Shown: positions 21,501 to 28,793 of the stretch, piece by piece
How positions within the stretch are numbered: position 1 is the first letter of the stretch
Layout: each line of letters begins with the position of its first letter
From: a virus
Length of the DNA: 64,000 nt
Direction: 5' to 3' (one strand)
IMG/VR virus record: IMGVR_UViG_3300025168_000068
Location: 1 to 64,000 of that record
The notes under the pieces: generated by a model
What the model saw: only the letters and a program-made list of their open reading frames with translations
Told to the model about the DNA's origin: nothing
Databases searched by the model: none
Position numbers and translations under genes: made by a program

Positions 21501-22784
21501 TGGGCAAGCACAGGTCAGGCTTCGGGAATAAAAGTAGTAATTAGTTTTAATGCTGAGTATTGTAAAGCATTACTTAGACATAGATGTGGGAGTAGAGAAA
21601 GTGGTAATTTATTCAAGAATGCTAATAGTATTACTGGGACTACTATCACCACTGGTAACAGTAGTAGTATATTCCCTCTAGGTATGAGAAAATATACTGA
21701 GATGAAAGGCTATGCAAATACTAGAGCAGAATGGTATGCGCCTAGATTATTGATTACGGATGATTTAGTATACCTACCGGCTACCTTTGCTACATATACT
21801 GATAAAGGTCTTGGTCTAACAAACGAGGTTTTGAGTATTCAAAAGGTAGACTGGCGAGTTTCGTCAGATGGTTTGGAAACCATTAATTTGAGATTAGAAA
21901 GGGATGAATCTCTCGCAGCAGCAGGTGTGTTACCTTACATCTTTTCAGGCATGGGAACACCTACCTTAGATACACAGGCTGTAAGTGTGGCTGATTCAGA
22001 CGAAGGTAATAATACAGGTGTGGGCGGTGGAACTTTCACTCCACCCGGCGGAGTGTCCGGTGCAGACAACATAGACCCTAACAAGGATAACCCCGAAGGA
22101 GGAAATGCTTACAGCAACGAACAAGGTGGAACACACTTCAAAAAGACTATAGGAATACAAGAATTAACTACTACATTATATTCCACCCTTAAAGGTAGGG
22201 GTAATCTCTCAGACTCCACACTGTCTTACAATAACAAGTTCACGATTTTAGGCCAACAGAAGCCATCTAAGCGACCTTCTGCTATGAAGGCTACCGAGGG
22301 ACTAGGGCAGACGATAACGCCCTCTACAGGCTCTCTAACGGTAACAAATAAGGGTATATCATTTGGTGGTGCAGGTCATCCCGAAGATAACGCTCAACCT
22401 AACACAACAACATCATTCTTTATGAAAAGCCCTACCGATGTGATGACTAATGAAATTAATATAACCGCTAAAGTAAGTATGAAGTATCAAGAGCAAACTA
22501 AAATAGCGATACTTTTGGTAAAAGCAGAATGCTTAGAGACAGGCTCGTTTACTAACAACAGTGTAGTGGTTAGAACTAATACAGAAAATACAATACAGTT
22601 GCTATCTACAGATATAGAAGGTATAAAGAAAGCAGGTAACACTATGAAAATTACTATCAGTAGAAGTGCAGGTCAAAACGCAGATACGGCCTCAACAATG
22701 TCTGTAAATGTAAGTGACATACAGGTAAACTACAGAAGGGCAGCCGTGTTTTCAGACAGTGGTTCATCTACTTTTACTAATTAG
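15567..22784 (+). CDS. Giant tail protein (distal tail/baseplate hub or tail spike)
   Basis: Protein of 2405 residues started at TTG 15567 behind GGTGAT. An early region (about 200-420) resembles a LamG-like sandwich (TAWIDVDVTLDYTNGAYVVYQDG). A following region (about 430-560: RPLWRGIIEKMRIKQQGRDRIVELQARDNLSLLD) resembles baseplate hub proteins that interrupt the tube axis. The remainder is Asn/Ser/Thr/Gly-rich and beta-structured, ending in a Thr-rich domain. Following the tape measure, it is where the hub and receptor-binding spike are expected. Its last 8 bases overlap the convergent nuclease gene. Confidence 0.7.
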   Translation: MVRSVNGKYNLWIAGYYDDFGGARAIAEDNNSPSATGSYDHTKTHYGNPMNGEATLNPKYRWSIIERSLVTNYDSTLVGTNNTTRYLQNNGSFEYIGQDVIRNKSDKWEGKAQLQYPDGNVGNKYRYGGSGSDAYQLFTNGYDTLGKYIIPLGASDSTFGRTNSIGYGDGNFTSKNAGYVDATYTVAFTQKANLIGTWMGETMRFDNASHICPENVFFPVTSPASKPFLAIQSYYQTAPNSGVVPSTASIIYDGSLNSRADGDIFHLRVAVRSFNGSTTSEGNAGANVNVMLGFTSRVGDTYEDGFTHSSNTPAISFNLSLNNYDSYGALYNGNATKTTYTNDTAWIDVDVTLDYTNGAYVVYQDGAQVSSGSFTGTAANMYGYQITAYPDDNKDNSVITLMLDRVALYRPLTNHPSGIQLAPVNDLKITSVVNGISSCKLSISDDADNDDGDIGFSANDYDYTLTPIFDSSITSDWYLLVFGASGYDWDVSSRIDRPLWRGIIEKMRIKQQGRDRIVELQARDNLSLLDRQVPLWEVGQDGLNDDESQNPFWLYDSQGFSNTMNFGVKPLKLLSKELGFDSDDAFLERTDQRMQLGSGHPIQMYVNEDADGPNDVEDDYAGVGINSVGKNGNKTIIFLSGNASYTTSSSITIRGGAKNGMNITAQTPSAVGTHIDRDGQTQQTLSFTQTQLPYQGSSIVGGNAKGNIVYAGKFDWSDETDYDYWYNKITYNGQFIIRSPNTFPTFPDEMNQSDRIAGYSAVNLALAELDQYIIVNAFHPSSEQYSFCFDEDPNLKPYDFFRVPVNSNPNGTVNNVLSDKVHYVMSIRKVMNQHVLNNNDIHTELQTGSRQRWIVTTNTSYFQSGSGTGVEFGNFTTYDGLLSGDDRLFYESSVSIGTPISTSLPTNQPDLTSKVSQAVWMRDLPKSLWFQYHFGDITTNTHIADTTTAAIVSSNATTVQISSTTKTALDNANVSSGVAELNGSDLFIFKGVVTVGSNHYLVGCQFISRTHSNGVALKFPQIRNDYKHLWLLWSDMRNNGRASADSGTRKRNFGLQSPSSSNYEINIFFKDQVNNQNQKDLFTTLKTGEDVDIWSVDSTLDPTTGSAFSRPIDYSNPIPVNTITAVTGNANASLNGKTLVTYPSAHNLTATTYHVALYNTNSHDGAYEILNVPSTTTLILDKVFGSADSGKTGGILSAKTTGTTLLFDKPHYKEWHNLGGAFLIIDSSKFFNINSNANNGRVGQAAGGKTTLSDYTATVRGFPDLIDNYWSEAISTSANSGSLYSEHPNKHLIRNDLVLTTNNSKVGDFFLCIDTDDFDNSGYGRIVGVKNDGNNSQTKTEVFFGWQGKNGNDRTGTVTGYGNNPSAGYFELTDSNATFQTWGIEKGMYIINTTTDKTIEDIYSFSSNGGRFRILSVESQTVIRVELTYYSTQLIQSSPFIGLGSGRVPSIPLTSDMTSNRWGVNNSYLIPEQLSGVATIAKGAFMIDADSTQDEIREEVERLYETICGVDTIQQRYIMMDFIVNETFLYNNGTFSIEDKLAAANLELGFKTKYDAVSITNTLAPIHLMDLMMYVDGFVECRTSNTYFDHDKFRALWTAATMKTWLPQTRLSTTYDINNIPITENISTDGGTSHPFANIDSYGGPYDSRTQDLLKIVRNIQKRSGQGIDKSLVTSFSFLQGRDGKIEYRPKYNSGHNFTRNNLSISDLDGDIAGKIDNVRVYYKNGYSFVDFPKPELTDTTRWKVIEHPDITSDLEALSIAKKEYNTQKNPRLSIKASPMKASEQFNGSSRVVADTMLDGGRFGYIADPQRVIQGYDDLTQADAYSWTRLGTGGTLFGGMVNGMDGMMDDASDIYNRFGNSNNASGWPITWNNNYYWYGSNSLSYALQIVHIPKYMPKVNSNGEPLRLAISVNTNLTSSIDDAVFTLHLLDYQFSASQNSEGHGPSLAATTVSNTGTSLQEINMKGSGFYEINVPSSYWASTGQASGIKVVISFNAEYCKALLRHRCGSRESGNLFKNANSITGTTITTGNSSSIFPLGMRKYTEMKGYANTRAEWYAPRLLITDDLVYLPATFATYTDKGLGLTNEVLSIQKVDWRVSSDGLETINLRLERDESLAAAGVLPYIFSGMGTPTLDTQAVSVADSDEGNNTGVGGGTFTPPGGVSGADNIDPNKDNPEGGNAYSNEQGGTHFKKTIGIQELTTTLYSTLKGRGNLSDSTLSYNNKFTILGQQKPSKRPSAMKATEGLGQTITPSTGSLTVTNKGISFGGAGHPEDNAQPNTTTSFFMKSPTDVMTNEINITAKVSMKYQEQTKIAILLVKAECLETGSFTNNSVVVRTNTENTIQLLSTDIEGIKKAGNTMKITISRSAGQNADTASTMSVNVSDIQVNYRRAAVFSDSGSSTFTN

Positions 22785-23505
22785 TGTATTTATCTCTCAG
22801 GGCTAAAATATCTTTAGCCCTACCTCTACCTATACCTTGCACTTCCATAAGACTTTTCTGAGTAGTCTTAGAGTTTAATATTTTAGGTATGGAACCAAAC
22901 TTCCGCAAAAGATTTTCGGCGGCCTCTACGGACACACCTTCTATAGAAGATAGAGACTTGATTCTATTATCCAACTTCTTCATATCATGTAGTTTCTTTT
23001 CTTTAGCCGGTAATTTATCTCTAGTAACCGCACCCTGAATAGCCATCTGAGTATGATTACTAACCAACCAGTCGCAGAAATCATCCATAGTTAGAAGTTC
23101 CATATATTTAATTTTGGGAAACCTTTGGTAGAATGTCATCTTGAACGATTGATTCACCTTTTTCATTCTAGCCAATTCTATAGCCATTGACTTAGAGTTG
23201 GGAGTTCCTTTGCCTACAACGTAAGGTTTGTATTTAGTTCCATAGACTACCAATATAGGATTCTCAAAGTCATCTTGTAAATCTCTCAGTTGGTCTAGTA
23301 TAGTTCTATTTCTACCCATGCCTATGATACTTCTATAGAGGTCATTGATTTCTTTAGCCTCTATACCCCATGTTCCCATAACATAATCACCCGTAGGCAA
23401 TCTTCTAACTTTCATAGTTCCTTCTTTACCTAAATCAGCATCACCTAGACGCATCAATAATTTGGCTTTTACTTTCTCACTTTCCCGGTCATCTACAAGA
23501 AGCAT
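22777..23505 (-). CDS. XPF/ERCC4-type nuclease with helix-hairpin-helix tail
   Basis: Structure-specific endonuclease of 242 residues for branched DNA in repair or replication restart. The N-terminal ERCC4 nuclease motifs are DDRE (residues 5-8), GDY (39-41) and E49-A-K51-x3-D55; the last is the ERKxxxD motif with its Arg replaced by Ala. The C-terminal ~70 residues carry tandem helix-hairpin-helix elements (LSSIEGVSVEAAENLLRKFG; LMEVQGIGRGRAKDIL). Archaeal XPF/Hef proteins have this layout. It may be transcribed alone from a TATA-like site just upstream. The stop overlaps the tail gene on the other strand. Confidence 0.85.
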   Translation of the reverse strand: MLLVDDRESEKVKAKLLMRLGDADLGKEGTMKVRRLPTGDYVMGTWGIEAKEINDLYRSIIGMGRNRTILDQLRDLQDDFENPILVVYGTKYKPYVVGKGTPNSKSMAIELARMKKVNQSFKMTFYQRFPKIKYMELLTMDDFCDWLVSNHTQMAIQGAVTRDKLPAKEKKLHDMKKLDNRIKSLSSIEGVSVEAAENLLRKFGSIPKILNSKTTQKSLMEVQGIGRGRAKDILALRDKYTN

Positions 23506-23526
23506 GATGAATACTATTTGAATATT

Positions 23527-23537
23527 CTATATGAACC
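23527..23537 (-). promoter_or_regulatory. Candidate promoter for the XPF-like gene
   Basis: On the minus strand GGTTCATATAG lies about 27 bases before ATG 23505 and resembles the GGTTTATATG boxes upstream of two other minus-strand units. This fits a leaderless archaeal transcript. Confidence 0.4.
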
Positions 23538-23543
23538 GTTGCA

Positions 23544-24554
23544 TTAGTATGTGCCGTCATCTCTCCAACAAGAACCTACACACAAACCCCTTGCTTTTAT
23601 CCACGAACAGGAGGGAGAATTACCATAACTAATAATACTTTCAACGTGAAAGGTGCTTGTCTTTCTATTATAGTCTCTCCAATTCAAAGTTTCTATATAA
23701 TCAACAATTGACTCTACCATGTTTCTTTTGTCCTCGACGGAGACTGTTTCAATTGGTGCGAACCATCTTAGATTTTCTGCTAGATGCTGCACTAATGCTA
23801 ACCTAACTTCGTGTCTCGGATTATCTACCTTAGTAGCACCATCTAAACAAGGAGGTATAGGTATCTGCTGCATAGTTCCTATCTCACCATCAAAAACTAA
23901 TTCGTTATTAGACACTGGCTGCATTGGATTGTTAGCCACCCATTTTATGATACTAAACGAAGAGTTAGGTGTCATACCTACGAAGGGGTCATTCTTACTT
24001 AGAGAAGGGTCAGGGACACAAGGTATTCTATAACCCAAAGGGTCGCTCATAAACGCTTCCTTGTCTACATTAACAGCCCACTTACCCCTAGTAATATTAT
24101 AGGTGTCAGGAACTCTAGTTAATTTCTGAGGATGTCCCACACCGTCTAATGTCTCAAGACCTTTACTCATCTTTCTTTGGTATCTATCAATATGTTTAAC
24201 CATAGAAGTCCCGCAAACTTTCTTCTCGAAGAATTGATGTATATGAAATCCCCTTCCAGTAAAGACTAGCCTAACATCACCCTCTAATCTATTGAGTAAC
24301 ATATACACATCACGCTTTACATCATTAAGTGTGCCACCTTCTAACATATCGAAATCCCACCATGCCCTATCTATTATGACAGATTCTAAATCGGGCTTCC
24401 AACTTCTAATCGGGTCTAATCTCTCAAAGTTATAGAGAGAAGTATAACAAGATGCTTTACCGTTGATTTTATTAATATAATTATCATATTCTTTCTTGGA
24501 TTTACATAGCCTACGCTTCAAGCCAATCTCTCTAGGAAATGATAACATAGTCAT
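23544..24554 (-). CDS. Archaeo-eukaryotic-type DNA primase
   Basis: Primase of 336 residues that would make primers at the viral fork. It has the catalytic DFD (residues 67-69), the TGRGFHIH motif (99-106; H104 and H106) and RVPDTYN, which is typical of this superfamily. A Cys cluster near the C-terminus (CSWIKARGLCVGSC) may bind zinc or an iron-sulphur cluster, as in archaeal PriL, suggesting a compact single-chain primase. ATG 24554 follows GGCGTGATAG. It lies in the unit with the Cas4-like nuclease. Confidence 0.82.
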   Translation of the reverse strand: MTMLSFPREIGLKRRLCKSKKEYDNYINKINGKASCYTSLYNFERLDPIRSWKPDLESVIIDRAWWDFDMLEGGTLNDVKRDVYMLLNRLEGDVRLVFTGRGFHIHQFFEKKVCGTSMVKHIDRYQRKMSKGLETLDGVGHPQKLTRVPDTYNITRGKWAVNVDKEAFMSDPLGYRIPCVPDPSLSKNDPFVGMTPNSSFSIIKWVANNPMQPVSNNELVFDGEIGTMQQIPIPPCLDGATKVDNPRHEVRLALVQHLAENLRWFAPIETVSVEDKRNMVESIVDYIETLNWRDYNRKTSTFHVESIISYGNSPSCSWIKARGLCVGSCWRDDGTY

Positions 24555-24558
24555 ACTA

Positions 24559-24708
24559 TCACGCCTTTTGTTGGTGGCCGCATTTACAAGTTAAAACTTG
24601 TATAACTTCATAGACCCCGCCTACCTGTCCTGTTACTCTTGCCATCTCTTCTATATTCACCCAATCTGTATTGTCACAGTTGGCACATTTATCATTACTA
24701 AAACTCAT
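24559..24708 (-). CDS. Small zinc-ribbon protein (49 residues)
   Basis: Open frame from ATG 24708 with C8-x2-C11 and C41-K-C43-G-H45, a probable zinc-binding set. It overlaps the stop of the Cas4-like nuclease gene (ATGA-type overlap) and ends 4 bases before the primase start, so it is probably co-translated with both. No specific family recognised. Confidence 0.65.
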   Translation of the reverse strand: MSFSNDKCANCDNTDWVNIEEMARVTGQVGGVYEVIQVLTCKCGHQQKA

Positions 24709-25541
24709 ATTGTTCCCTCAGTATATCCTGTTAGTTCGGCCTCACAATTAAGATTAAAGTCGCACCATATAGGACAAAAATAATCATTCCATTTCATAGG
24801 CCATTGTTGGGCTACTAGCGACTTGATAGTGTTACTTAATGATTTGTCGAAGGCATTAATTGACCTAGAAGAAACTTGTTCCATAAGTGCATACCCGCCG
24901 TATTTTCCCTCAAAGACAGTCTTGTTTCTTTTATTACCTTCTGCTAATAATTTACAGTCTAAAGTAGTTTCATCCTTTTCATAATCGGGAAGAATATATA
25001 AGAAATGAGTTACCTCCGCATAATCCATAAGACCTAACAGTCGAAGGTAGTAAACCATTTCCTTTCGGGTGCGATTTATTTTACCTATGTTAGCAGAACC
25101 AGTTTTCAATTCTACGATAGTGAGTGTGCCGTCGGGGTTACGGATAACCCCGTCAATCATACCTACCCACACTACCTCATAACCTTGATAGTTTTCACGC
25201 ACTGTATGTTTTACTTCGGCTTCTACTAAATCAAGTCCACCTAAATACGCTGCTACCTGATGAACTAAATCAACCATTCTGATAATAGCAGGGTCGGATT
25301 CTACGTTTAGTTCTTGGGAGACTGCATCCATAGCCACTTCACCGGATAACAAACCTGCTTCCAACACAGAATGAATAGCACTACCTCTAATCATTTCCTC
25401 GGAAGGCGGAGGTCTAGGAACCCCACTCACGTAGTTCCAATAGAATTGTCTAGGACATTTCATGTATGTCATTAAGGAAGATTTACTTATCCTTAGATGT
25501 CCTTCATCAGAAGGGTTGTAAGACGAATCATTCTTGTTCAT
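24705..25541 (-). CDS. Cas4/RecB-like PD-(D/E)XK exonuclease
   Basis: Nuclease of about 278 residues. The start of the domain is SSLMTYMKCPRQFYW; the active-site residues are in VGMIDGVIRN and TIVELKTG (D ... E-x-K). Cys in KCPRQ together with C-x2-C-x5-C near the C-terminus (FCPIWCDFNLNCE) matches the four-Cys iron-sulphur cluster of Cas4/AddB-type nucleases. I use ATG 25541, which follows GAGGGTG; GTG 25550 is in frame upstream. No cas1 or CRISPR array is nearby, so a replication or recombination role is likelier than spacer acquisition. Confidence 0.8.
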   Translation of the reverse strand: MNKNDSSYNPSDEGHLRISKSSLMTYMKCPRQFYWNYVSGVPRPPPSEEMIRGSAIHSVLEAGLLSGEVAMDAVSQELNVESDPAIIRMVDLVHQVAAYLGGLDLVEAEVKHTVRENYQGYEVVWVGMIDGVIRNPDGTLTIVELKTGSANIGKINRTRKEMVYYLRLLGLMDYAEVTHFLYILPDYEKDETTLDCKLLAEGNKRNKTVFEGKYGGYALMEQVSSRSINAFDKSLSNTIKSLVAQQWPMKWNDYFCPIWCDFNLNCEAELTGYTEGTI

Positions 25542-25785
25542 CAACAGCACCCTCTTTCAAGGCTGCTCTAGTATCTAACCAGTTAGGTGTATTAGACAGT
25601 ACAACTACGAAATCCTTCTCGTCTATATTACTATCTAACGCAAGTAGATTGCCCCTTACCATACCTGCTCTAATTCCTTTTCTTTCATTGATAGGTGAAG
25701 TTTTCCACCAAACTCTATCAGCACCATATTCATTTATTGCTATCCTGAGAACATCTAAATCCCCTGTGACTAATATTTTGTTCAT
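25528..25785 (-). CDS. Small hypothetical protein (85 residues)
   Basis: Protein beginning MNKILVTGDLDVLRIA with mixed alpha/beta character. No family recognised. It overlaps the Cas4-like gene by 14 bases and is preceded by AGGAGATG, so it is probably translated within the same unit. Confidence 0.6.
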   Translation of the reverse strand: MNKILVTGDLDVLRIAINEYGADRVWWKTSPINERKGIRAGMVRGNLLALDSNIDEKDFVVVLSNTPNWLDTRAALKEGAVDEQE

Positions 25786-25826
25786 ACCTTTTCATCTCCT
25801 GTATCGTTTAATAAATATTATTATAT

Positions 25827-26138
25827 TTATTCTTGTGACCCATTATCCCAATCTTCTACAGTAGTCTGTTTAGAATCCGACAAATCATAATCCTTGCCAC
25901 ACTGAGGACAAGTGGTATCTATCTCAACGTGTTCTAGTTTAGGTATCAATGTAGTGAATCCGCATTCACATTCATGTTCCACTATTAAATTATCTTTCTT
26001 CATTATACCTAAAAGTATCATATTCATTTTATTTAAATCGCCAATAACCTGACCGCTAAAGTTAGTCAAGAAAGAACCCATTTCCTGTAGTCCTTGTTCA
26101 TGTCTTTCTAAAGCCTCTTTTATCTCAGCACTCTTCAT
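25827..26138 (-). CDS. Zinc-ribbon protein
   Basis: Protein of 103 residues with a helical N-terminus and a zinc ribbon in its C-terminal half (ECECGF ... CPQCGKDYDL). The start MKSAEIK at 26138 follows GGCGGAGAT. It is the first gene after the repeated promoter at 26172-26191 and so probably the head of the unit leading to the primase. Function unknown. Confidence 0.65.
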   Translation of the reverse strand: MKSAEIKEALERHEQGLQEMGSFLTNFSGQVIGDLNKMNMILLGIMKKDNLIVEHECECGFTTLIPKLEHVEIDTTCPQCGKDYDLSDSKQTTVEDWDNGSQE

Positions 26139-26171
26139 TTTATCTCCGCCCTTTCTCATATTATCATCTCA

Positions 26172-26191
26172 CTTCATTAAGCATATAAACC
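26172..26191 (-). promoter_or_regulatory. Promoter box, identical copy 1
   Basis: Minus-strand GGTTTATATGCTTAATGAAG contains an archaeal TATA box and is identical over 20 bases to 30656-30675. It lies about 50 bases before ATG 26138. Confidence 0.6.
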
Positions 26192-26195
26192 TATG

Positions 26196-28427
26196 TTATA
26201 GCCACTTTATACCCGCTACACCTTCTAGAGAATTAACTAGTGGTTGCATAGACCAACCTGCTAATTCATAGTAAGGTTTTGCTTTATTGACTATAAATCT
26301 CTCAGCCAATATCTTGTAACCTATTTCAGTAACACCTTCGATTTCACTAGGTTCATCGAATGCTATATACTTTCCTTTAGGGGTTATAGTAGATAAGAAG
26401 TAGGAGTCCTTTCTATAATTCTTACCTAGATATTCATTGGCCCAAGCCGCCCCTGCTGACGAACCTGACAACACCTTGTATTTACTTAGGTCCTGTCTCA
26501 ATCTACCTTTCATACATATATCCAACGGGTCAATATCCTTAGAGACTACTTTAGAAATTAAAGTAGATAGTTCGAGTGTCACATCGGTTTCCGATTTATC
26601 GTTGAGTATTCCCTGTATAACATCAGTCATACTCTCCTTCATAATAGGAGGCATACGGCTTTGCTTCAATTCAATCCCTTTGAAGTATGACTTAGGTTCG
26701 TGGTATTTCCCATCAGTCCAAGACACTAGACCTGCATATCTATTCTTAGCAGCAATAATAATTCTAGGACACCACTTCTCGAACTCGGTTTCTATCGGAC
26801 TCATATTGTCGTTGATTATTTTCAGTGCTGCCACACCTTCTTCCGGCGTGTTAATTTCACAGAAGATAGAATCAGTGTGACCGTAAATTGTTTTCATCCC
26901 TAATGCTTCTGCCTCTACCTTCAATTCCTGTAGAGTGCTTCTACTTGTATAGGTTATCGCCGCCGCTACTTCGGGATGGTAAAGACCATACTTCGCGTCA
27001 CCCGCCACACCATACATTGACGCTACAAGAGATTTACAAGCAAACTGCATAGTCTCCCATTTATTTCTTTCAGTATCACTGTCGGACATTATTACCCTCA
27101 TCTTGTATTCATTTCTCATGTTAGTCATGTAATCCATTTGTCTACATAACAACCCTTTACTTTCAAGGTTAAACTTACTACCATTACCACAATCAACGCC
27201 GTTGTAATCTAAAGTCTCCCATGAGATACCATACTTACTGACATTACTATGATACATAGCCTTAACGTCCAAGATACCTATTTTGCTATACACTCCCGCT
27301 ACAGGCTGCATAACATTAGCACCTTCATATTCCTTCTTAGCAAACTTTGGTCTTGATGGAATCCTACCTGTAAACTCTTTATCTTTCAACGCTAAAATAG
27401 TAAACATTTGAGTTATGTGAGGTGTGCTACGAATCTCACATTGAACTAAGTGCTGTAACGCTGTATAATAACCCAATGCATTTACTGTTGAATCTAATCT
27501 AGGTAGAAGTCTAACGTCCTGTCTACAATAATGTATGTAGAGGGGTAGGTCTGAATAATAAGTGTCGTGTCCGTCGGGCAAATCCACCTTATCTTCACCT
27601 AGAACTTCCTTAGACACTTCACTCAAACTGTAAGCAGGTAACTTACCGTTCTTTAACTCCCATATCTTAGAGAAAGCAATCATCAGGTCAATACACATCC
27701 TACCTACTATGGGCTGTTCCCAATCACCGAACTCATATCGTATGGACCTCTTAGGAGACATGGCTCTAGGTTCTATACCGTTAGCCCTACACCTCTCAAA
27801 TATCGTCTTAATATCAGCACCAGTGACATACCAACCAGTTAGTATATCGGGGTCGTGCTTATCCATGTGCCTGATAAAATGTATCAACATACTCTTCTCA
27901 TCAGGGAACCCTAATGCGGGCGTTTCATATTCAAAGTCACCGTATTTACTGAATGATGTTTTTTCCTTTAGAGATGGTTCTACAAACCATACAAACTCCT
28001 TATCAGTATAGTTATCATAAACTACTATAACCCTCATTCTATTAGTAGCCGGACTCCACTCACAATCTAAGAACCATGTTCGATGTTCATAATTAGGTAT
28101 AGCATCATGTTCCTGTAACCTATCAACCATTACACGATTAGCATGAGACAGATTTGCTTCCCATGTATAATCTCCTTGATTATACGCAGTCTCTCTCATA
28201 GTGTATGGGTCACTACAAACTATCTTAGTAAGGGATTCTCCGTAGACACCCTTGTAGCCAGTTTCCTTACCTACACTTTCGATGTATTCTGCCGATTCAT
28301 CGGCAACAAAGAAGTAGGGGTAGTAGTTACTATGACTAACGCTTTTCCTTTCTTTCGTTTTAGGGTCACGGTATCTAATGCTTACTGCTTTACCCCTTAA
28401 CTTATCTACTATCAAGGTTCTCACCAT
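26196..28427 (-). CDS. polB: Family B DNA polymerase
   Basis: Replicative DNA polymerase of 743 residues with proofreading exonuclease. Exonuclease motifs: D121-C-E123 (FLDCEW) and Y300-x3-D304 (HYCRQD). Polymerase motifs: EGANVMQPVAG (368-378), motif A around D387 (LDVKAMY), motif B K465...S470-M-Y472-G, motif C Y515-GHTDS. Two positions differ from the common form: motif B lacks the usual Asn (Ala469), and motif C is YGHTDS rather than YGDTDS. The essential second Asp (519) is kept. Shorter than most cellular archaeal PolB (about 780-900). It is last in the unit Sak4, clamp, HTH, polymerase. Confidence 0.95.
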   Translation of the reverse strand: MVRTLIVDKLRGKAVSIRYRDPKTKERKSVSHSNYYPYFFVADESAEYIESVGKETGYKGVYGESLTKIVCSDPYTMRETAYNQGDYTWEANLSHANRVMVDRLQEHDAIPNYEHRTWFLDCEWSPATNRMRVIVVYDNYTDKEFVWFVEPSLKEKTSFSKYGDFEYETPALGFPDEKSMLIHFIRHMDKHDPDILTGWYVTGADIKTIFERCRANGIEPRAMSPKRSIRYEFGDWEQPIVGRMCIDLMIAFSKIWELKNGKLPAYSLSEVSKEVLGEDKVDLPDGHDTYYSDLPLYIHYCRQDVRLLPRLDSTVNALGYYTALQHLVQCEIRSTPHITQMFTILALKDKEFTGRIPSRPKFAKKEYEGANVMQPVAGVYSKIGILDVKAMYHSNVSKYGISWETLDYNGVDCGNGSKFNLESKGLLCRQMDYMTNMRNEYKMRVIMSDSDTERNKWETMQFACKSLVASMYGVAGDAKYGLYHPEVAAAITYTSRSTLQELKVEAEALGMKTIYGHTDSIFCEINTPEEGVAALKIINDNMSPIETEFEKWCPRIIIAAKNRYAGLVSWTDGKYHEPKSYFKGIELKQSRMPPIMKESMTDVIQGILNDKSETDVTLELSTLISKVVSKDIDPLDICMKGRLRQDLSKYKVLSGSSAGAAWANEYLGKNYRKDSYFLSTITPKGKYIAFDEPSEIEGVTEIGYKILAERFIVNKAKPYYELAGWSMQPLVNSLEGVAGIKWL

Positions 28428-28788
28428 GTCGTGCTAAAAACTTTCTACCTGCCTTTAGGTATTCTTTCTTGAATCCTCTACTTCTAGGAGTGATACTATG
28501 TTTGGCTAACCATTGGTGTATTGCTACAGCAGATACACCAAACTGTTCTCCTATATCAGCGCAAGAACGGTATTGATTACAATAGTTCTCGACCATCCAT
28601 TCACGGTTTCTATAGTGCGCTTGAGTAGGACATTCTTGTATGGTTACTTTAACGCTGAAAACAGTATTAGTAGACTCACTTGGTCTTTCTGTCATCAGTT
28701 GATTAAGTTGTAACTTATCAATATCTCCATCCATTAATTCGTTCAGTTGTTTTTCATTCAATTTTACTTCATGTGTTTTCTTATACAT
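28402..28788 (-). CDS. Helix-turn-helix protein
   Basis: Protein of 128 residues from ATG 28788, preceded by the strong sequence GAGGTGAT. A helix-turn-helix is visible at CADIGEQFGVSAVAIHQWLAKHSI, followed by a basic tail. The segment NREWMVENYCNQYRS before it is typical of HTH domains in phage homing endonucleases and regulators, but no nuclease domain is present. It overlaps the polymerase start by 26 bases. Possible regulator or polymerase accessory. Confidence 0.65.
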   Translation of the reverse strand: MYKKTHEVKLNEKQLNELMDGDIDKLQLNQLMTERPSESTNTVFSVKVTIQECPTQAHYRNREWMVENYCNQYRSCADIGEQFGVSAVAIHQWLAKHSITPRSRGFKKEYLKAGRKFLARHGENLDSR

Positions 28789-28793
28789 TATAA

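Noticed and set aside
24705-25541. Cas4-like gene as part of a CRISPR-Cas adaptation module
   Set aside because: No Cas1, Cas2 or array nearby; the neighbours are primase and zinc-ribbon genes, so a replication/recombination nuclease is likelier.
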